Of a stretch of 64,000 bases of DNA, positions 56,449 to 64,000 are shown in pieces. The notes under the pieces were generated by a model, which made no database searches, had not been told where the DNA came from, and saw only the letters and a program-made list of their open reading frames with translations. A program made the position numbers and the translations under genes. Source of the stretch: Raphanus sativus (lineage: Eukaryota > Streptophyta > Magnoliopsida > Brassicales > Brassicaceae); assembly GCF_000801105.2 (NCBI RefSeq), contig NC_079514.1:33405075-33469074 (forward strand). The letters run 5' to 3'. The first letter of the stretch is position 1; each line of letters starts with the position of its first letter.

Positions 56449-58211
56449 CTACTTCTTGACAAAGGTAACACCTTTCGCAATACTCCCTCCAAGCTCTTTC
56501 TTTGCCTTCTCTAATCCCATCCTAATCAATAGGGAACCAAACCGATATGAACATAGAACAAGTTCAAAAAAGTATGAAGTACATTCAATACAAGACTCGA
56601 AATTTTACCTCTCGTATTCGTTCAATGGTCCGAGACCGTACACTTCATCTACCCCACATCTTCCTAGACGCACCTTTGATGCGAAGAAGGGAAGCTCAGT
56701 CACCTGCTTGAAGAATAAGACATACTTTATATGTAAACCTAAAGAAGCTAAAGAAAGATTATACAGATGAAATTATCAGAGAGACTGTACATGAGATGCC
56801 ACAAATGCACACTCGACAATGTTTGCATCGCCTCGTAGACCCCTGAGACAAGCATCTGCAAACTTCACTGCTGCGTAAGCCTGTAAATGACATCCAATGT
56901 GATAGACATATAGATTCAAAACGTAAAAAAATCTGAAACAGCACATGTTACAATGAAGGACTTACCATTGATAGTGTTGCAGAACCTGCACCAGCTTTTG
57001 CCTGCACAGTGATTAAAAACAGTCAAATTCAAAGTTAAATAGCAAAGGAAGCTGAGAGAAGGGGTTATATGTAATGTACCTCGACAACTTCAGTGCCACC
57101 ATTTTGGATGCGGTCTGTGAGATATTCAATCTCTTTCTGAGTGAAAGAGCAAGGAGGTTTCACCTGTAAACATACATAATGATGAGAACATACACACACA
57201 TAAGAGTTTTCAAACAAACAGAAAAAAAGATGTTGAATCATATTAAAACCTGAGAAAGCAGAGGCAAGATTGTAACTCCTGCGTGTCCTCCAACAACTGG
57301 AACATCAACTTCTCGAGGATCAAGACTCATTACTTCCGCCTGTTTCAAACCATCATTAACCAAGTTATCACAGCGAAAGATATAACAAAGAACTTGTTTA
57401 ATGAGAGAGTGCATTACCACAAAAGTATTAGCTCTAACAACATCAAGCATGGTGACTCCCATGAGTTTCTTCGGATCAAAAGTACCAGCTTTCTTGAAAA
57501 CCTCCGCTGCGATCGGCACCGTGGAGTTCACCGGATTACTGATGATATTCACAATCGCTTTGGGACAGCACTTGGCTATAGCTTCGGAGAGCGTCCTGAC
57601 AATGCCGGCGTTGATGTTGAAAAGATCATCCCTCGTCATCCCTGGCTTCCTCGGAACTCCAGCTGGTATAATCACTAGATCCATACCCGTGAGTGCCTCC
57701 TCTAACTGCGGTTGCCCGAGAAATCCACGAACCTGAAATTAAAATTAGTGTAAAATTAACTAATTAACTAATTTGTTATCTCTTCTATTAAACGATCATA
57801 GACTAAAAATTAACATAAAGTCTATCAATTAGAAATGGTATAGAAGTTACGATGGCACTAGTGTCCATGTGACTAATATCAGCGGTGACACCAGGAGCGT
57901 TAGCAACGTCGTAGAGATGGAGAAGCGAGACCAGAGGATTCATCTTCATCAACATCGCTAGTGGCTGTCCTATCCCTCCCGCTGCTCCAAGTATCGCCAC
58001 TTTGAATCCGGGAGACCCGCCTTTTGCCCGACAACCCACCCGTCTCAGATCCGACCCGGAACCATTCTAAAAAAACAAATCGAATGAAATCGAATTAAAA
58101 GAAAAAAAAGTCAGATGATCCGATCACCCTACAAAAGAGATGGATAACCTTATCGAGATTAGGAGGGTTGAGATGAGCAGAGATTCTTGCGATTCGTTGG
58201 TTTGCATCCAT
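56449..58211 (-). CDS. PMDH1: Peroxisomal NAD-dependent malate dehydrogenase
   Basis: Nine exons in transcript order: 58211-58149, 58066-57851, 57732-57418, 57339-57250, 57163-57080, 57001-56966, 56880-56791, 56703-56609, 56521-56449. They sum to 1062 nt, 353 aa, with GT...AG at every junction and the frame kept throughout. Residues 6-14, RIARISAHL, are a good PTS2 peroxisome signal. The Rossmann glycine motif GAAGGIGQP follows, then [17 protein letters not shown] (substrate loop arginines), [10 protein letters not shown], and the catalytic His in [13 protein letters not shown]. It interconverts malate and oxaloacetate with NAD. In plants it reoxidises peroxisomal NADH for fatty-acid beta-oxidation and photorespiration. 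Length equals the family norm (about 354 aa). Position beside NAI1 points to PMDH1 rather than PMDH2. It faces NAI1 tail to tail. No defect seen. Confidence 0.95.
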
Positions 58212-58293
58212 AGCTCTGCTTCTTCTTTTTTTTGCGTTCGATTAGAGGTTTGATTATTTGATTGTCTGAAGAAGAGGAATCGGCACGACAGGT

Positions 58294-58327
58294 TTTATAT
58301 ATTGGATAAAGATAGAAGATGACGTCA
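58294..58327 (-). promoter_or_regulatory. PMDH1 promoter: TATATAAA and TGACGTCA
   Basis: On the minus strand TATATAAA (58294-58301) lies about 83 bp before the ATG. The palindrome TGACGTCA (58320-58327), a bZIP-type site, lies about 20 bp further upstream. Confidence 0.6.
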
Positions 58328-59301
58328 GAGATGGTTATATGTATTGGGAAGCGTGGCGTAACCAGAGAGCTTATCTTCTTCTTCCTTCACGGCGCCTTCT
58401 TCTCGATCCATCATACTTACGACCAATAATCTTTTCTATTTAATTAAATATTTATATGTTCTGCAATTGTATTTTTTTGACAGCAAGTTCCAAATTTGGA
58501 TAATAAAGAAAGTGCAACGTAGTATTTTTATAGAAGCAAGTATTTGCAAGGCTATTCTTTCATCTTCTCTATTTGATGGTTAGATACTTAGATTAGAGAG
58601 ACCCGACTGACCGCTGGAACTATGGTCTATGGTGATGAATAGATGGATGCTGGAAAAAAATCGCAGTTTTCTAGTTGTAACTACTGAATAAAGTAATTTA
58701 TCATACCGTGGGTTTTAAAATTTCAATACCTTCAAAGTGAAATTTATGTTATAGACCTGTTTAAACTTCGCTATCGAAGAGAGTTTCTGCATTTCAAGTA
58801 TTGCTATATCTATATTCGTTTTCAGTGCATCACACTTTTCTATTCAAAAAACATTGATAAAGTGTTTTTTAGATTAGCAAAAAATAATCTAAGCATGTGA
58901 TTGTAACTTCTTTTTTTTTTATCTTATCAGTATCTTAAATTCTTTATAGAGAAAAACTTTCTATTCAGATTTTCAGCTACCTAAGTAATGAAAAAAAAAT
59001 TCGAACCTAAAAAAAAAAAGTAATGAAAATTGAGATATATAAAAACATTTTTTATCTAAAATAGAAAAAAGCCAATGCATAAAAAGCTATTTGTTTCATA
59101 AAATGTAATATCTAGATGGCAATTATCAGTTGTTATTAGTTTTTTGAAGTTTATTAAAATATTTTTTTTTATTTAAAATAATTAAATAACTTTGATGACT
59201 TTGAAATAAGATTATGTACATAAAATTGTGACATGTTTACAATTATATAAAATCTAAATTTAATTTATTAAATAATATTGTTATTAAGTCACTGGGTGCA
59301 A
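58328..59301. other. Intergenic, no gene seen
   Basis: AT-rich upstream region of PMDH1 with a possible micro-insert at 58983-59030. Confidence 0.45.
58983..59030 (+). mobile_element. Possible micro-retroposon, A-tailed, 12-bp duplication
   Basis: AAGTAATGAAAA occurs at 58983-58994 and about 59018-59029 around AAAAATTCGAACCT plus an A run. The A-rich flanks make the edges uncertain. Confidence 0.45.
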
Positions 59302-59597
59302 TTTTCCTAAAAGCTACCTCTTTGTCATATGGGCCTCAGAATACCTTGACGAAAGCCCTCTCCTCTGGTCAATAAATGGAGCCCATTTCTTTTGTAAGAC
59401 CCAAACTCTAATTGTTACCAAGACAAAACCTGAAGACAGCACAAATCTCTTTTCCTAAAAGCTACCTCTTTTTCATATGGGCCTCAGAACACCTTGACCA
59501 AAACCCTCTCCTTTGGTCAATAAATGGAGCCCATTCCTTTTGTAAGACCCAAACTCTAATTGTTACCAAGACAAAACCCGAAGACAGCACAAATCTC
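59302..59597. repeat. 148-bp tandem duplication
   Basis: Two nearly identical copies starting TTTTCCTAAAAGCTACCTCT at 59302 and 59450, each including CATATGGGCCTCAGAA and CAATAAATGGAGCCCATT. Only scattered substitutions, so it is young. Confidence 0.92.
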
Positions 59598-60750
59598 TTT
59601 CGAGTTTATATATAAAACGATGTCATCGTTACTATTTTCAACAAATCAAGGGTGTGGCTAGTAGTATAAGCATATCCCCACTTATGCTACAAAAAGCCAT
59701 ATATCACATAAACATAAGACAAAACCAGCCTATGAGACTCAAAAGCCGACAATTCTGTCTTCAATAACAAATATTTTGGATACCAAAAGCTAAACAGATC
59801 GAATCTTTCATATAAAATAACCTAATAAAATCCAAAAAGGAAGATTACTTTTGATCATCTGTCTGAAAATTCTACCTACTCAGTCTTTTGAAAAGCTAAA
59901 GAGTTTCTGGTTAAAACAAATTTCCATTGATTAATGTTAATCTTTCTTTTTGGAGGAGTACCATAACTTGTCCCGTCTCGAACTCAAATAAACTTCTACT
60001 GATTAACTTTCCGGTTTTAAAACCGAAGATGCATATATGAGAAAAGGAAGGGCCCATTCCTCGATATCATTAGCCACTATGTCACTTGATGAGGGCTGGA
60101 GGAGGAAGAGACCATCTGAAATGACATCATTCAATATTATTTCATAAAAACTACTTAAGAATGTTACAAAACTTGTTCTAAAAAAAAAAAAATAATAGTA
60201 CAAAAATTTCTCCTTGTCCGCCATTGCTGTTAATCAAGAAGAGAAAACAAACATCTAATAAAGGCAAGTAGAACAAGAAATTTACAGCAGATTCATCATA
60301 TTGTCTTCCAAAGAATATAAATGTAGACTTCAAATTGCCAATGTGAAATAGTTTTTTAATACTCCATGAACGTTTGTGAGATTTTATTCAATTGATCAAA
60401 AAGAGAAAACACCAAATAAAGTGAATCCAATATGCATGATTATCCACTCATTTGACTTTTATTTTAATGAATGTTTAGCTTTAAAGATAAAATTAGTGTA
60501 GTGGTTTGGCGCAAGGCTCACAAAGATTGCTTTCAAACAAACAAAAAAGCCTCACAAAAATGAAAGTCTCTTGACTGGCCCCTTCTGAATTGATCATTTT
60601 CCATAATCCTTACATATTTATAATAATTTACCCCAGAAAACGTTGATTTATATATTTTTAATGAACCTATCTACACATTTTTTTGGTTGTTGAAAAAACA
60701 TTGTGATTATTATTTCTCGAAAGAAAGTTTTTTGACATTTTAATAATAAA
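59598..60750. other. Intergenic, no gene seen
   Basis: No supported gene. A 73-codon minus ORF (60003-60224) has no known domain. Confidence 0.45.
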
Positions 60751-61546
60751 CTAGGTGACCGATCCGCACCCTGTGCGGGTATAAAAATATTGTATAATAT
60801 CGATTGAGTTCAAATGTAAGAGAAGGTGGAACAAGTGAGAGTTTCAATGCTGAGACATGATTTGCGCAAATCTCCAAGATGCAGTAGGGGTGGAATTCGT
60901 TACTTTTTCGGTTCGGTTGGTTTGTTTAGTTCGATTTTAATATTTTTTTTCAACTGAAGTAAACCATATTTAGTCTAGTTCGGTGTGCTTTATGTCCAGT
61001 TTAGTTTATATTCGGTTCGGTTTGTTTTTTTGGATCGGTTTAATTAGGCTCTTTGTCGCTTAATTTTTTAAAAGAAAAATTATGTTTTAAAACATAAATT
61101 ATGTACACATAAATTATGTGAACTAAATTCAATATAAAACTGAAACAAAAACTTAAAAGTCACAAAAAGTATATAAGAATAAAACAAATGAATGTTAACT
61201 AAAGTAAAAAAGATATCAACATCATTAGTATATTTTTAATAAAAGTTAACTAATAAAAAAAACAAATGTAAGAAAAATATACAGGAAATAGTGATGTATT
61301 AAAAAAATGTGATAAAAATCTCATAGGTATCACAATCCCATAGAAACCTGAAAAGAAAATGTGATAAATTTTTTTAAATATAATCCATAAGTAATATAAA
61401 ATAAGAAGAACAATTATGAATTAAAAAAATCCCATAGAAACCTGCAAAAAATTGTCAAATTTTGTTAGCAATTGTACAATATAAAATAATTCGATATTAT
61501 AAAATATTTTTATACAATATTTTTTTGGATATACCGTAAACACTAA

Positions 61547-61547
<1 letters not shown>

Positions 61548-61640
<93 letters not shown>

Positions 61641-61850
61641 CTCTCTCTCCCCTCTCTCTCCCCCTCTCTCTCCCCCTCTCTCTCCCTCTCTTCCCCTTTC
61701 TCTCCCTCTCTCCCTCTCTCCCTCTCTCTCTCCCCTCTCATCCTCCCTCCTCCCTCCTCCCTCCTCCCTCCTCCCTCCGCCATCCACTCCTCTCTCCCTC
61801 CCTCCCTCCCTCTCCCTCTCTCTGCCTCTCTCTCTCTCTCTCTCTCTCAC
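61548..61850. repeat. Long (CT)n microsatellite with CCCTCTCT and CCCTCCT variants
   Basis: About 90 bp of pure CT is followed by about 200 bp of interrupted CCCTCTCT, CCTCCCTCC and CT units. It yields only artefactual Arg/Glu ORFs on the minus strand. Confidence 0.97.
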
Positions 61851-61984
61851 CTATTAATAGTGAGAAAAATATCTTTATTATTGATTTATATCATTACAAT
61901 ATCGCGAATTCCACAAAAGTATAACAAAAAATTTAATAAATAGAAAATCTAACAAAAGCCACAGCTTAACCAATAGAAGAGTAT

Positions 61985-62345
61985 ACTATTGATAACACAT
62001 TTCAAAACTTAAACAACGTCAATGAGCTTCCGTTCAAACGCATGATTGATTCAATCTCCTCTAAAGATAAACTCTTAATTTGATCTTCTGATAAACACAA
62101 GCCTGAAAGAACATGTAAAAGTTAATTTGATCTACTAACATTTTATTTTGATAAAAACATGAGCTAACTTGGTTTATCCGTACCTTTTCTTTGGTTGCAT
62201 AATATATCTTGTGAGTTTTTCCCAAGTAGCAATTGCAAACGTTTTCTGGATTTGTGATACTATGTGTTAGCAATAGGACACAAAACAACTTGCGTAGATC
62301 TTTTTTGCTGATGCCCAATAACATGCTTCTTTAATAGTTTCAATA
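61985..62345 (-). pseudogene. Helitron Pif1-type helicase fragment
   Basis: Minus-strand frames give KEACYWASA, then LRKLFCVLLLTHSITNPE, then ATWEKLTRYIMQP, and after an apparent gap or intron LSEDQIKSLSLEEIESIMRL. These match the order and style of the Pif1/RepHel helicase of plant Helitrons (EA-W-, LR-LF---L, W---W--L, L---QI---L-EIE--L). The frame shifts at least twice (near ASA/K and NPE/V), so it is dead. In active elements this protein nicks and unwinds DNA for rolling-circle transposition. Confidence 0.7.
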
Positions 62346-62734
62346 TTTTCTTCATCATCGTCCTTCCGGATAACAGAAGAATTTATATTTTTTTCTAAAA
62401 AATGTCATTAGATTAAGTTTTGAAAATAATAAGCAACTTTAAATGTAGACCATAAGAAAATGTAATATATATATGTATATACAACAGTGTTGATATGGTT
62501 GCACGATAAGTTAGTATCAAATATTATATTCGTACAATTTATTACATTTTTTATTGCTATATAGATTTTTTTGAATTTAATGTGTTAACATAAATCATTT
62601 TTAATTATTACCAATCAATCTTTTGAATTAAATATGATGAATATATGTTACGTGATGTTGCAATCATCATTAATGTGATAAATATGGACATATTTTTCAT
62701 TCAAGGCAAATTGTGAGAACTAAATAATAAATAA

Positions 62735-62885
62735 GTAATTATATAATTGTTAAATGACATAGTGTTGATCTTCAAGACTACTGTCATGATCTTCTTGGCT
62801 TTTTCTTTTAGACAAAGGAGTTCCTGAAAAATCAAAGAACCAGAGGAAATATCACCTAATGACTGCAACATCAGGACCTGCAAAA
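62735..62885 (-). pseudogene. Possible RPA-like (OB-fold) protein C-terminus
   Basis: One minus-strand frame reads GTPLSKRKSQEDHDSSLEDQ, similar in style to the C-terminal tails of RPA1-like proteins carried by plant Helitrons. The match is short and rests on context. Confidence 0.35.
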
Positions 62886-64000
62886 GAAAAGGTTCATCTC
62901 ATTAGTATGCTATTGTAACTATAAATAATAAGCAATTATAAAGTATAATACATGTTTAGAAGGAAAAGCAGAAAATATTAATTTTTCATAATAAATATTT
63001 AAATTGAATAAAGAAAGTTATTAAATCTACAATATCATAAGCTGATTTGAATTAAATATTAGTCTTCTTGCGCAAGTTAGATTTATTTAAAATATTCTTT
63101 AATAAATTCTCAATAAATCTTATACTTATAAGGTAATTTTATTTTTGGAATATCTTGTTGATAAAGCTAAAGGAGAACATCTCGTGAATAGATTGCACCA
63201 GAATTTTGGTTGACAAGTCTCGCCATAAATATTAAGTTTTAAATGCATGATTTTAGTAGAGAAAATATCTTGTCAATTAATTTTGTTTCTCTGAGATCTA
63301 AAATATTTAGTGAGTATTTAATGAATTAAACACAGAAAGAGTCTCAAAAGATGTTCTTTGAATCGAGAAAACACAAAAGGTAAGTAAAATGCTAGACTTT
63401 ATTAAAATATTTAACTTTCACAATAAGCTATGTACCAGAATGTTCTCAAATTAACTTTAAAATTTATCTACCTATAAGTTAGGATTATTTATGGAATATA
63501 TTGATAAAATAGTGCTCAGGTTTTTATCAATATGTTCTTTGAATCGAGAAAACACAAAAGTTAAATATTAAAGTGATTTCGTTTTTAGTAATGTCGATGA
63601 TTAAAATAAATCGAAAAATAAACTCTAAAAAATCAATCAATAAGATCAACAAAATTCTTCCCATTTGTAATAAGGAAACTAATTATTACATGTATTAACT
63701 AATATTTTTGCGCGAGTAATGTTAATAGGGGAATTAAATTATTTTTTCCTTTTCAATTAGTATTCAATGTTACTTTCCTTTTATAGGGGGATCAATGAAT
63801 TAAAATAAATTATTTGATTTGATAAAATGACTTTATATTCTTATATATCTATAGACTACATAAAATAATAAACCAAAATATTTATTTGAATTGATAAAAT
63901 GACTTTATATACCATATTTTCGACAATTAGTTACCATAAATAGTTATTAATAATATTATGTAAACCATTTGGAATCTAAAATATTTATTTGAATTAATAA

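Larger units (their letters stand above)
60751..64000 (-). mobile_element. Helitron remnant with coding sequence, runs to the window edge
   Basis: Minus-strand 3' end: hairpin CCGCACAGGGTGCGG (60764-60778), nine bases, then CTAG (60751-60754) followed by T. Upstream on the minus strand lie helicase remains at 61985-62345 and possible RPA-like remains at 62735-62885, both usual cargo of autonomous plant Helitrons. The 5' end is not found and is probably beyond 64000. The part just inside the 3' end (60890-61070) is a degenerate GGTTCGGTTTG repeat. Confidence 0.6.

Noticed and set aside
57283..57736. Plus-strand ORFs of 111 and 131 codons
   Set aside because: Antisense to exons 3 and 4 of the malate dehydrogenase gene.
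61421..61850. Minus-strand ORFs rich in RERERE
   Set aside because: They are translations of the CT microsatellite; no natural start, domain or gene context.

Overview
The window is plant nuclear DNA from the Brassicaceae, most likely Brassica or a close relative. It is AT-rich, has spliced genes with plant-type introns, and is packed with Brassicaceae-type transposons. Three apparently intact protein-coding genes are visible: two paralogous bHLH transcription factors (19640-20812 and 51933-53390, both +) and peroxisomal malate dehydrogenase (56449-58211, -). From memory, the order of a bHLH18/19-like gene, NAI1 and PMDH1 matches Arabidopsis chromosome 2 around At2g22750-At2g22780. There the genes are close neighbours; here about 31 kb of mostly repetitive DNA separates the two bHLH genes.

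Layout. 1-5.3 kb holds a non-autonomous Helitron, two very small poly(A) insertions and a Copia reverse-transcriptase relic. 5.7-12 kb is a nest of Helitrons plus a MULE with a 9-bp target duplication. 12.4-14.6 kb has two GC-rich poly(A) retroposons in opposite orientation and a tRNA-derived SINE; one retroposon has split the SINE. 14.9-19.5 kb holds MITEs and the promoter of the first bHLH gene. 21-27 kb has a hAT-like MITE, a decayed LINE and a family of long foldback repeats. 26.85-33.06 kb reads as one Helitron carrying a broken AP2/ERF gene, itself interrupted by a 4.6-kb LTR element that encodes only Gag. 33-48 kb holds more Helitrons, a Stowaway MITE, a SINE and a VANDAL-like (MULE) fragment. 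48-51.5 kb holds foldback elements and a second VANDAL-like fragment with a 735-bp-offset direct repeat. NAI1-like and PMDH1-like follow. 60.75-64 kb is a Helitron remnant with helicase coding sequence and a 300-bp CT microsatellite.

How the genes relate. The two bHLH proteins share intron positions, the bHLH core, an ACT-like C-terminus and a promoter box upstream of the TATA box. By family knowledge, NAI1 controls ER-body formation and its clade is jasmonate-responsive. PMDH1 serves NAD/NADH exchange in peroxisomal beta-oxidation; its presence next to NAI1 reflects synteny, not a shared pathway. I found no rRNA gene, canonical tRNA gene or CRISPR array. Element boundaries were read by eye from termini and target-site duplications; family names are inference unless a coding motif is cited.
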